From the NCBI GenBank assembly GCA_003116975.1, contig BGKB01000017.1, positions 496,001-560,000 of the forward strand: a stretch of 64,000 nt of DNA. The letters run 5' to 3'. Source of the DNA: Aurantiochytrium sp. KH105 (taxonomy: Eukaryota; Sar; Bigyra; Thraustochytrida; Thraustochytriidae). A program made the translations under genes and the position numbers. Under the pieces are notes generated by a model that worked only from the letters and a program-made list of their open reading frames with translations, was not told the DNA's origin and made no database searches. The stretch's first letter is position 1. Every line of letters begins with the position of its first letter. Below are positions 1 to 8,472 of the stretch, in pieces.

Positions 1-200
1 CGCGGCGCGGCGCGCGAACGTCGGGGCAGAGGGCGGCCGGCTAGCCAGCGCGCGGGGGTCGACGGCTTTAGCGGCGGGACGATCTCAATCTGTTGCAAGA
101 TCTACCACGGGCCCGCCGTCGCGATCTGTCCGTCTAATATGATATGAAGTGCACGACCGGGAGAGACGAGCGTCTCTTCTACCCGAGCTGAGAGCCAAGC

Positions 201-261
201 CGAGCAGAGCAGAGCTGAGCCGAGCCGAGCAGTGCAGAGCAGAGCAGAGCAGAGCAGAGCG
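201..261. repeat. AGAGC/AGCCG pentamer microsatellite
   Basis: An imperfect 5-bp tandem repeat that becomes a pure AGAGC run at about 233-260. It belongs to the pentanucleotide repeats seen repeatedly in the intergenic DNA of this window. Confidence 0.85.
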
Positions 262-2186
262 AGGGCGGCGGCGGCTTCGACGAGCCCGAAGCGGGACCGA
301 AGCGGCGCGGCGCGGAGCGCGAGAACGCCTGCGAGCGGCGCGCAGCGCCGGCGACCGCCCTGGCTCCCGACGCGACGCGCGTTTGGGGCGAGCGGGGCCC
401 CCAAGATCGAGGTCCAAGAAACGCTCCAACGATGAACCCGTGCTCGGCCGGCCAATTAAGCCAACCAAGCCAAGCCAAGCCAAACGAAGCGAAGCAAACC
501 TGGCGACGCTACGACGCCGCCGCCGCGACGCAGCAGGTCGCGAGGAAGGAGGACCGCCGCGAAGCGAGCTAGCGAGCGAGCGAGCGAGCGAGCGCGGCAG
601 GCGGAGCCGGCGTGCGCGCGCGAATTGACCCTCCCCGAAGAGTCTCGCGGGGCCCAGTGCACACAGACACACACGCGGAAAGCGGTCCCGCTCCCGCGGC
701 GCTTTGGCGGCGAGCTCGCCCGCCGCGAGAGATTGCGTGCGTGCGTGCGTACGTGCGAGGGAGCGAGCGAGCGAGCGCGAAAGCGGGAGAGACAGCAGGA
801 GAGGCCGCGAGCCGCGCTCGAGGCGGTGGAGCGCGCGGCTGTGCGCGCAGGTCTGAGCGACGGGGAGGAGAGACCGACGTGAAAATGCAAAATGCAAAAA
901 TTGCAAATTGCGCCAGCGTCTTGGGTCTGCTTCCCTTGCTTGCCAGCTTGTGAGCGAGTACGTGCGTGCAGAGGACAGAGTTAGGGTAATGCAAGCAAGC
1001 ATGCAAGCATGCAAGTATGCACGCAAGCAAGTTGTTTGCACGCCCTGCTTTGCCTCCTCACGCTCGATCAAGGGGAGTTAAAGACCCGCCATGCACGGGA
1101 CGCTGGGAGGGAGGATGGATCATGGGCGCCAGCGATGCGGAGCTGCGGTGCGTCCCGAGCACCCCATTCGTTTCACTCGCCCACAGGTGCGCTCGGCGCG
1201 CCGCCAGCTACGAGTGGCTACGTGCGCTTATAGCAAGCACCGTAGAGGGTGTGCGCGCAAGTCCCCCGAAATGGTCCGCCTCTCGCGGGCGGGCACTGCA
1301 TTGCACTGCACTGCCCTGGACTGCACAGCACGAAACGCCGCGCCATATCCTCGCGGCTGGAAAGCCTCGCTGGCTGTCAAAATGTCGCCGGTCTGCCCGA
1401 CCGACTGGGTCCCTTTTTCGGGTGCCGCGAGCGAGCGAGCGAGCGAGCGAGCGGAAAGTCACTGGAAAACGTCGCCCCGGAAAAGCCAACGTAGCGGAGT
1501 GCATGCACGCGGGCAGTCGCTGCTACTGGCGGCAGGGGGATTTAGAGATGTAGTGTATACATGGGGCAGGCTCGCGACGGGGCGAGGTAAAGACGTTTTG
1601 CGTTGGGTAGACGGACGTCTGAGTGTGAATTCGTTGACCCCCATGGAGCGACACGAGGTCCCCGGAGCGCACGCGCGAATGTGACGGAGGTCCCTTCCCG
1701 CGGGAGAGGGGTACAAGTCAGCTCTTGGTCTGGATCACTGCAACGTGCGGCGAGGTCCTGGCCGCAGCCTTTGGCGCTTTTCCAAGAGTCGGTCCTCCCT
1801 CCCCTTTATTCACAGTCAGAAAGGCCTCGGGAACGTAAGCGTGGTCGCGCCGTGTGAGGCGTCTTCTGGTACTCCATGGCATCGCCTCGGTGCTGCATGC
1901 GCGCGCAGGGCGTGCAGAAGTTTGCGACCAGCAAAATGTTCTGTCTTTTTGCGCGACTTAAACGTTGACACGGGACCGTAGCGACGTTCTTCCTCACTTT
2001 GGCATTGCCGCGAGTCGGAACGGGCTCGATGCGTACTAGTAGCACGCCAAGACCAATGACAGTCGGCCTGGAAGAGCGTCACTCACTGTCAGCCATTCTT
2101 GGGATTGTTTCACTCGTTTTTTCTTAAAAGCAACCGCGAGAGCCGCCGGGCTAGCTGCCGACAGTGACCGCCAAATTCCATCCGAG

Positions 2187-2370
2187 GCATGGCATCGCAT
2201 GGCATGGAATGCTATGGACTATAATGGAATATTATGGCATCGCATGGAATATTATGGCATGGCATGGAATGCTATGGAATATCATGGCATCGCACGGCAT
2301 GGAATATCATGGCATCGCATGGCATCGCATGGAATCTTATGGCATGGCATGGTATGGCTGGCATCGCATG
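2187..2370. repeat. Degenerate GGCAT/GGAAT pentamer satellite
   Basis: About 180 bp made almost only of 5-bp units reading GGCAT, GGAAT, CGCAT and variants such as CTATG or TTATG. The unit resembles the GGAAT simple satellite of animals, but here the array is short and interspersed. It lies about 0.3 kb upstream of the JMJD6-like gene and is AT-richer than its surroundings. Confidence 0.85.
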
Positions 2371-2629
2371 AGCCACAATACTACTCACTAGCAGCAGACA
2401 CACGAGGCCAGAGTCCGAGCAACGGCAGAAGGAAGCTCCGTCAAGCTCTCACGAATCTCGGCCGCGCGGATATGTCTCGGCAGGCGTGGCATGTTCCTGA
2501 CGGCTTCGCCAGCTAGCTTCCCGTGCATCATTCGATCAGCTGCAGAAGGCGCGGCGCGGTCTCGACGGGCGACGGGCTCTCCGCCGGTGATTCAGATCGA
2601 TCGAGTGATGTCGTGGCCTCGGATGTGCA

Positions 2630-2679
2630 TGCGTGAATGAGTGGCCAGTTCTTGGCCGTAATACTGATTCATTCACGCA
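2630..2679 (+). promoter_or_regulatory. Hairpin in the 5' leader of the JMJD6-like gene
   Basis: Two perfect 11-base arms (2630-2640 and 2669-2679) are inverted repeats. The loop contains a second 5-base stem (GGCCA paired with TGGCC). The structure buries the upstream ATG at 2637 and ends 27 bases before the ATG at 2706, so it could affect start choice. The pairing is seen directly; a regulatory role is inference. Confidence 0.45.
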
Positions 2680-2705
2680 GCGCAGGCGCGAGAGGCCGCG
2701 GCGCG

Positions 2706-4457
2706 ATGACGAGCACGGCGGCGGGCGCGGGGCGGCAGAGCGCGGGCGGCGCGACGCGCGAGGCGGCGGCGGCCAAGCAGGCGGGCGCGGAGGCAGAGGC
2801 GGAGCGGGATGGCGCGATGGCTGGCGGCGCTCCGAAGATGGACGCGGGCGCTCGCGCTCGCGCTCGCGTCCCTGGCGGCGGAAGCGAGGCCGGCAGCAAG
2901 GGCAGCGAGGACCAGACGCCCCGCGCAGACTCCCCGGCGGGCGCAAGGGCCGCCGCCACGAGGAAAGGCGCCGCAGCGCAGGAGGACGCCGAGCCGGCGT
3001 GCCCCTCGGGCGAGGACACGCTGCTCCAGCGCAGCGAGGCGCTCTGGGCCGCGTTCTACACCGACGAACTCGAGGGCCTCGTGGGCAAGCCCTTCGGCGG
3101 GCGCACGGCCAAGATCATGCGCAGCGCGAAGCGGGAGCACAGAACAGACATGTCCGCACGCGGGTGGGACAAGTATGGCCATCACAAACGCTGGGAAAAG
3201 GTCCGCGCCACGCTCAAGGAGAGGAACCTCGACAATGTGCGGCGCATCCACGGCGATTGCTACTCGCTCGAGCGCTTCCGCAAAGAGTTCGAACTCCCCG
3301 CGCAGCCTTGCCTCATTCATGGCCTCGCTGACGCCTGGCCTGCGCGCACAGAGTGGGGGCTCAAGCGTCTGCGCGAGGACTTTGGCGAGCGCAAGTTCAA
3401 GTGTGGCGAGGATGACGAGGGCTATGCAATCAAAGTCAAACTCAAGCATTTTCTGCGCTACATGAACAGCGACAACGAGGATGGCGCCAAGCTCGACGAT
3501 AGCCCTCTCTATATCTTTGACTCCCACTTTGACGACGACCGCATTAGCAAGCAGCTTCTTCAAGAGTATAGCGTGCCACATCTTTTCCAAGAGGATCTCT
3601 TTCGCCATGTCGGCGAGCGCCGCAGGCCTCCTTACCGGTGGATCCTCATTGGCTCCGAGCGCTCTGGCAGCGGTGTGCACGACGACCCGCTCGGGACTTC
3701 GGCCTGGAACACTCTTGTTCGTGGCCACAAGCTGTGGACTCTCTTTCCCCCCGACGTCCCGCGTTCCGTCGTCAAGGGCAAGTCCCTCGTCGACTGGAAT
3801 AAGGAAGATGACGAGCCCGTCGACTGGAACGAGTTCATCCTCCCACGTATTCTGGAAAAGGGCGGGCCCGAGCTGCGCTCCAAAATGATTCAATTCATTC
3901 AAAAGCCCGGCGAGACCGTCTTTGTGCCGTCGGATTGGTGGCATGCGGTGCTTAATCTCGATACCACCGTGGCGGTGACGCAGAACTTTTGCAGTACCGG
4001 CAACTTTGATCGCGTATGGCGTCAGACGCGGACGGGACGCCGCAAAATGGCTCGCACCTGGCGCCGCACCTTGCAGCTCGAACGCGACGACCTTGCCAAG
4101 CGCGCGTACGAACTCGACAAGATGGACGACTTTGATCTTGATCAAGAGATTGAGGCCGCAGACGAACGTCGGCGGCGTCGCAAGATCGCGAAAAAGGAGG
4201 CAAAAAAGCGCAAACGCCAGCAGCAGCACAAGCAACACAAACTCGCCAAGAAGAGCGACCCTTCTGACGGCAACGAAGCTGACGACGACCAGGACGACAA
4301 CGATGGCAGCGCCAAAGATCCCAAGAGCACGGGCAGTGGCAGCGGTAGCAGCGACAGCGAGAGTGCAGACGGTAGCGGTAGTGGTAGCGAAAGTGGGAGT
4401 GGTGATGAAAGCGACGACAACGATGACAACAAGACCAAGAACAACAGCAACAATTGA
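2706..4457 (+). CDS. JMJD6: JMJD6-like JmjC-domain 2-oxoglutarate oxygenase
   Basis: Encodes about 583 residues of the JMJD6 family, Fe(II)/2-oxoglutarate enzymes reported as lysyl hydroxylases of splicing factors and as arginine demethylases, normally nuclear. After a low-complexity Ala/Gly/Glu-rich N-terminus comes the JmjC core, with the iron-ligand pair HxD in VHDDPLGTSAW (His near residue 325), a GHKLWTLFPP stretch, and the distal ligand in SDWWHAVLN (near 413). The family element TQNFCS follows. The C-terminus is a basic coiled stretch and then a Ser/Asp/Gly/Asn acidic tail, much like the polyserine tail of animal JMJD6. An in-frame ATG at 2637 would add 23 residues but sits inside a leader hairpin, so 2706 is preferred. 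Tail-to-tail with RPB3, 399 bp apart. Confidence 0.93.
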   Translation: MTSTAAGAGRQSAGGATREAAAAKQAGAEAEAERDGAMAGGAPKMDAGARARARVPGGGSEAGSKGSEDQTPRADSPAGARAAATRKGAAAQEDAEPACPSGEDTLLQRSEALWAAFYTDELEGLVGKPFGGRTAKIMRSAKREHRTDMSARGWDKYGHHKRWEKVRATLKERNLDNVRRIHGDCYSLERFRKEFELPAQPCLIHGLADAWPARTEWGLKRLREDFGERKFKCGEDDEGYAIKVKLKHFLRYMNSDNEDGAKLDDSPLYIFDSHFDDDRISKQLLQEYSVPHLFQEDLFRHVGERRRPPYRWILIGSERSGSGVHDDPLGTSAWNTLVRGHKLWTLFPPDVPRSVVKGKSLVDWNKEDDEPVDWNEFILPRILEKGGPELRSKMIQFIQKPGETVFVPSDWWHAVLNLDTTVAVTQNFCSTGNFDRVWRQTRTGRRKMARTWRRTLQLERDDLAKRAYELDKMDDFDLDQEIEAADERRRRRKIAKKEAKKRKRQQQHKQHKLAKKSDPSDGNEADDDQDDNDGSAKDPKSTGSGSGSSDSESADGSGSGSESGSGDESDDNDDNKTKNNSNN

Positions 4458-4856
4458 ACACCAACTACACAACATGACCGTATAACCGAGAGGCGAGAAA
4501 GCTTGCAACGCAACATTGCACAGCTGTTCTTTTCTTTTCTTCTCGTTGTGTTTCTCGTTGTATTCAGAACAAAAGTATTCGAGGAAATTAGCCCAAAACA
4601 GATTAGTTTCCTTCTTTTTCTTATTCCTGGCATCAGCTATCGCGTTGTGCTTTCTTTTTTCCTTCACAAACTAAAGAAAAGAAGAGAAAGTATAAGGTCG
4701 ACGAGAACGAGCCGTCCAGGCCCGAACGGTTGCGGATCAGAGCGCGAGCGCGTGCGCGTGAAGAACAAAGACAACGTGCAGCAATTTCTTTTTTCCTTCT
4801 TCTTCTTCTTCTTCTTCTTCTTCTTCCTTTTTATTTCTTGTTTGTTTGTTTTTCAC
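4458..4856. other. Convergent 3' intergenic region with a CTT microsatellite
   Basis: Separates the 3' ends of the JMJD6-like gene and RPB3. It is AT-richer than the flanks and T-rich on the plus strand, with a (CTT)n tract at about 4796-4827. It presumably holds both 3' UTRs and polyadenylation signals. No gene is seen. Confidence 0.7.
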
Positions 4857-5876
4857 TCAAATAAAGCCGCCCGTATCTACAAAGCCGCCCTGGTTTTCCT
4901 TGAGCGGGACCTCCTGGACTTCAGGCGGGATCTCTGACAAATGCCGACCAATAAGCGTCAACTTGTCCTGCAAAACCTTGAGGGCCGAAAAGACAGCTTC
5001 GTCTGGCTTCAAGGCCCCCGTGGTCTCGACGCTAAAGATGAAGCGGTTAGGGACCTGCGACACCGAAACCACATTGTCCTCCTCGTGGCTTCGCTTCCAG
5101 GTCTCGCCGAGCTTGACGCACTCGTCACAAAACATGCACGCAGAGCGCTTCGAGACAGAAACCTTTTCAGTCTGCTCGTCAAGATTAAAGACATCAGCCG
5201 GGCACGACTTGACAAACTCCTGCTTCTTGGCCAAATCGAGCTCGTCCATGAGAGCATCGTTAAGCTCGATCTCCGGATCATACGCAAACGTCGCCACGCT
5301 CACAGGGCACCACTTGGCGTGGATCTTACTAATGCCCTTGAACGCGATGCAGTCGCACTTGATCCGCTGCCCCGGTCCAAGCTTAACAATCGTAATGCCC
5401 GAGGGCAGATCTGGGTTCGTCTCCTTGACAAAGTCGTCCTCCTCCGTCGACGAGTACTGCACAGCAAACGCCGAGTCTGACTTGAGATCTGCGCTCGTTA
5501 CAATACGCACAGCCTCGTCCGGGTCGTCGTGGCTCACGTCCAAGGTGAACTTGACCGAGCACCGCGGGCACATTGAGTCGCAAAAGCAGTCCTGCTTGTA
5601 GTTCATACCGCTCACGCCCTCTTGCGAGGAAATACGGATCGGGATCAGACCCAGCCGGTGCGCAATAAACTCATCGTGCAGCGCCGAAGAGTTTTCGGCA
5701 ATCTCCACAAGGTCGATCGCCACCGTCGGCGTCTCGGCGATGAGCACCCGTCGCAGCGCGTTCGCCACGCTCGCGTCCGTATCCGAAAGCACGAACTTAA
5801 TGTAGTCCTCCTTCAGCTCCAGCACCTCAATCTTCGGGTCCCGCGCCGCCCGCGCGAGCGGCTTGGCCTGCTCCAT
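4857..5876 (-). CDS. RPB3: DNA-directed RNA polymerase II subunit RPB3
   Basis: A 339-residue homologue of RPB3 (POLR2C), the alpha-like subunit that pairs with RPB11 to nucleate Pol II assembly in the nucleus. The N-terminal alpha motif is clear, with SDTDASVANALRRVLIAE at about 31-48 and AHRLGLIPI at 72-80. A four-cysteine zinc loop follows at C97, C99, C103 and C106, the CxCx3Cx2C pattern typical of Rpb3. The second half keeps the alpha dimerisation fold (AKWCPVSVATFAYDPEIE) and ends with the family-like PNRFIFSVETTGAL segment. Length is close to the usual 270-320 residues plus a short C-terminal extension. The ATG at 5876 is the only sensible start. The upstream region is shared head to head with IBA57. 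Confidence 0.95.
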   Translation of the reverse strand: MEQAKPLARAARDPKIEVLELKEDYIKFVLSDTDASVANALRRVLIAETPTVAIDLVEIAENSSALHDEFIAHRLGLIPIRISSQEGVSGMNYKQDCFCDSMCPRCSVKFTLDVSHDDPDEAVRIVTSADLKSDSAFAVQYSSTEEDDFVKETNPDLPSGITIVKLGPGQRIKCDCIAFKGISKIHAKWCPVSVATFAYDPEIELNDALMDELDLAKKQEFVKSCPADVFNLDEQTEKVSVSKRSACMFCDECVKLGETWKRSHEEDNVVSVSQVPNRFIFSVETTGALKPDEAVFSALKVLQDKLTLIGRHLSEIPPEVQEVPLKENQGGFVDTGGFI

Positions 5877-6189
5877 CGTGCGCGCTCGCCGTCGCCGTCG
5901 CGGTCGTTGGTGCCGCTCGCCACTCGCTCGCTACCCGCCCGATGCCCCGAGCTGCTGCTGCAGCTGCTGCTGCTGCGGCGGCGGCGGCGGCGGCGGGCGT
6001 TCGTCGCAGTCAGCGGCGCGCGGGCTCTGCACGAGGACCGCGCGTGCGCGATCGGCTGCGGCGACGCGACGATGGGCTGCACGGCTATCGCGCTCTGCTG
6101 CTGCTGCGGCGGCGCCCCAAATCGAGATATTTTTTTGAGGCTTTTTTTCACCGGTTTTGGTTGGGTTGTGGCAGCGCTCATGACGTTTC

Positions 6190-6246
6190 CAGAGAGAGAG
6201 CGAGAGAGCGAGAGAGCGAGCGAGCGAGAGAGCGAGCGAGCGAGCG
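6190..6246. repeat. GAGA/GAGC tetramer microsatellite
   Basis: An alternating GAGA and GAGC run about 0.3 kb upstream of the RPB3 start. GAGC tetramers also occur near 566-596, 763-776, 1427-1453 and 39578-39600. Confidence 0.85.
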
Positions 6247-6898
6247 GCTCGGCAAAGATTGATATCAGATCAATGGTGCGACAAGCAAGTTGACTTTCTG
6301 TGTCTGTTGCGCATCGCCGTGGGAGAATATTTGTCATTGGATTTGGTGGGCGAGTTTGATCTCAGCATGACATTCGCAGCGGGCGGGCGAGCTTATCTGT
6401 CAAGAGCGAGACAAGATTGGACTCGTGTCAAGTAAGACCACCGTGGAGTTTGGCTAATACCTTATCTCGAATGAATTACTTTTGCGCAGAGAAGCTGCTG
6501 CAGATACATGGACCTGCTTTATTTAGTGAACCCGAGCTAAAAGAATTAAGCTTGCCCGAGCGGAATGCTTGCTTTGGCTTTCGACACGCAACCAACTCCC
6601 CCGCTCTCAACTAAACGAACCGGACCAAGGAGGAACGACGACGTTCTCGGAGCAAGCAACGTCCTTTTTTCCTTTCGCTGCATGCATGCACGCTCGTTCG
6701 CCCAGAACTTTAGCGCAACTCTCGTTCTCGGACCCTTTCCACCCCCCAAAGACAAAATCTCCAGAACATCGGAGCCACGAGCAGCCGCATCCTCGTGTAG
6801 TTCCCGGGTCCCGCGCGGTTCTCTCGAAGGCCGATGCCGGCGATGGCGTCCTCGAGATGTGGCGCAGAAGAAGAACGAGACGAAAAGCGACTGCAAAG

Positions 6899-6968
6899 CT
6901 GCGTAAAGCAAAGCTACGCAAAGCCAAAGCAAAGCAACGCAAAGCAAAGCAAAGCAAAGCAAAGCAAA
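6899..6968. repeat. AAAGC pentamer microsatellite
   Basis: About 14 imperfect 5-bp units, pure (GCAAA)n towards the end, located about 120 bp upstream of the IBA57 start. Confidence 0.85.
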
Positions 6969-7085
6969 ACCAAGTCGTGACCATCGTGACCTCAGCTTCG
7001 CGCGGGACGAGAGCGCGCGCGGGAGGGAGAGAGCGACGGCGGCGGCGGCGGCGGCGGCGGCAGGCGGGCAGAGCGCGCCGCGAAG

Positions 7086-8333
7086 ATGGGCGCCATGCGA
7101 GGCCTGCTCCGTGCCGGCGTCTCCAGGGCGACGGGCAACATGGGCCTGGCGAGGACGACGGCGGCGGCGATGCCGACGGCGACGGCGGCTCCGGCTTCGG
7201 CGGCGGCGGCGGCGGTGAGGGCGACGACGACGACGACGCCGGCGGGAGCCCTGGGGCCCGCCGCGACGAGACTCAGACCCTGGCCCGGCGCGCCGAGGGG
7301 ACTGCGGATGCTGTCCTCGTCGACGGATGGAGCCCGGCCCGAGACGGACTCGGCCATGTATCGCAAGTTGCTTGACAGAACCGTCGTTGAGGTGAGCGGA
7401 CCGGACGCGACGCATTTCCTGCAGGGTATTGTGACGAACGATGTCTCCAAGCTCGAAAATGAGGGCGAGGCTCAGTACGCTGCCTTTCTCAACAACAAGG
7501 GCCGCATGGTCGCAGAAACCATTATTCATCGCGCCGCCGAGGACGCCTACTTGCTCGACCTGCACCAAGATGTTGTCAACAAGGTTCTCAAGCTCCTAAA
7601 AATGTTCAAGCTCCGCTCCAAAGTCTCCATTGAAGACGCCAAAGGGCGCTACAACGTCTGGGCCATCATGGGCGGCGACGAAGAGACAAAGGCTGGACTC
7701 AACGATATTCACGCGGGCGCCGTCATTGCCGATCCTCGCGACGCCTCGCTGGGCTATCGCGTAGTGGCCTCCGCCAAGCACGAAGAGGCCACACGCAAGG
7801 TGCTCGAAAAGCTCGGACTCAAGGAGAGTTCGGGCCACTTTTACGATCAGTTCCGCTATCTGTGCGGCATCCCCGAGGGCCTCGAGGTGGATGGCGGCAT
7901 CCCCCTCGAGTACAACCTCGAAAAGCTCAATGGCGTCAACTTCCACAAGGGATGCTACACGGGCCAAGAACTTGTGGCGCGAACGCATCACAAGGGTCTC
8001 GTCCGCAAGCGTGTCGTCCCGCTCACGATTGGGGAACACACGGTCCAGGAACGTGGCATTCTCGAAGGCGTCAAGCTGGGAGGTGCCCCGCAGGGCCTCG
8101 AGCTGGAAATCCCTTCACCTGTGGAGTGGGGCAAGGACGCACCCGAGCCCGAGTCGAAGCGCTCGCCGGGCAAGCTCATTGCCTTTTCATCCGATGCTAG
8201 CATTGGCCTGGCCGTCATGCGTCTCGAAGATGACGCAGAGACAAAGTGGTTGCAAGATGGCGTCTTTCAAGTTAATGGCCACGCGGCCCAAGTCCCTAAA
8301 TTCCCCTCCTGGTGGAACAAGGTCGTCGAGTAA
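7086..8333 (+). CDS. IBA57: Mitochondrial iron-sulfur assembly factor IBA57 (YgfZ/GcvT family)
   Basis: A 415-residue member of the folate-binding YgfZ/GcvT family. IBA57 works with ISCA1/ISCA2 to mature mitochondrial 4Fe-4S proteins such as aconitase and lipoate synthase. The first ~80 residues are rich in Arg, Ala, Ser and Thr with almost no acidic residues, a mitochondrial presequence by composition. The conserved core begins at about residue 95 (KLLDRTVVEVSGPDATHFLQGIVTND). The family signature KGCYTGQE starts at residue 288, with its invariant cysteine at 290. A divergent C-terminal barrel follows, containing IGLAVMRLE. Size matches eukaryotic IBA57. The gene converges on the CFAP46-like gene with 139 bp between stops. 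Confidence 0.92.
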   Translation: MGAMRGLLRAGVSRATGNMGLARTTAAAMPTATAAPASAAAAAVRATTTTTPAGALGPAATRLRPWPGAPRGLRMLSSSTDGARPETDSAMYRKLLDRTVVEVSGPDATHFLQGIVTNDVSKLENEGEAQYAAFLNNKGRMVAETIIHRAAEDAYLLDLHQDVVNKVLKLLKMFKLRSKVSIEDAKGRYNVWAIMGGDEETKAGLNDIHAGAVIADPRDASLGYRVVASAKHEEATRKVLEKLGLKESSGHFYDQFRYLCGIPEGLEVDGGIPLEYNLEKLNGVNFHKGCYTGQELVARTHHKGLVRKRVVPLTIGEHTVQERGILEGVKLGGAPQGLELEIPSPVEWGKDAPEPESKRSPGKLIAFSSDASIGLAVMRLEDDAETKWLQDGVFQVNGHAAQVPKFPSWWNKVVE

Positions 8334-8472
8334 TGATCAACAGCTGTCGCTCCCCTAATCGACAGCCAGCCTCTGACAGTGATATCAAATACGTATATCT
8401 TCTCTGATAGTCTACCAACGAAAGCTTTGCACGAGTGCTAGCAATCTCACACACCTGGTCTTAAAGAACCTC

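Larger units (their letters stand above)
1..2629. other. Gene-free, repeat-rich flank
   Basis: No credible gene is visible in this stretch. The first 1 kb is very GC-rich and built of short-period repeats (AGAGC near 201-261, AGCCA near 458-495, GAGC near 566-596 and 763-776, GCAA/GCAT near 988-1030). These give long, compositionally biased open frames on both strands, rich in Arg, Ala and Ser, with no recognisable domain. A GAGC block recurs at 1427-1453 and a pentamer satellite at 2187-2370. The remainder looks like ordinary intergenic DNA upstream of the JMJD6-like gene. Confidence 0.6.
5877..7085. other. Divergent promoter region between RPB3 and IBA57
   Basis: About 1.2 kb with no convincing gene. 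It holds CTG/GGC trinucleotide runs near 5948-5998, a GAGA/GAGC tract at about 6190-6246, and an AAAGC pentamer tract at 6899-6968. Open frames here are products of these repeats. It presumably carries the promoters of both flanking genes. Confidence 0.55.

Noticed and set aside
85-1071. Long Arg/Ser/Leu-rich minus-strand frame at the window start
   Set aside because: Composition follows the AGAGC, GAGC and other short repeats; no motifs or coherent domain.
2673-4667. 664-codon open frame on the minus strand across the JMJD6-like gene
   Set aside because: It is the antisense shadow of a GC-rich CDS. It has no domain of its own, and the plus-strand frame carries clear JmjC motifs.
6546-7568. 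340-codon minus-strand frame over the IBA57 5' region
   Set aside because: Antisense of the IBA57 presequence and GC-rich repeats; runs of Arg and Ser only.
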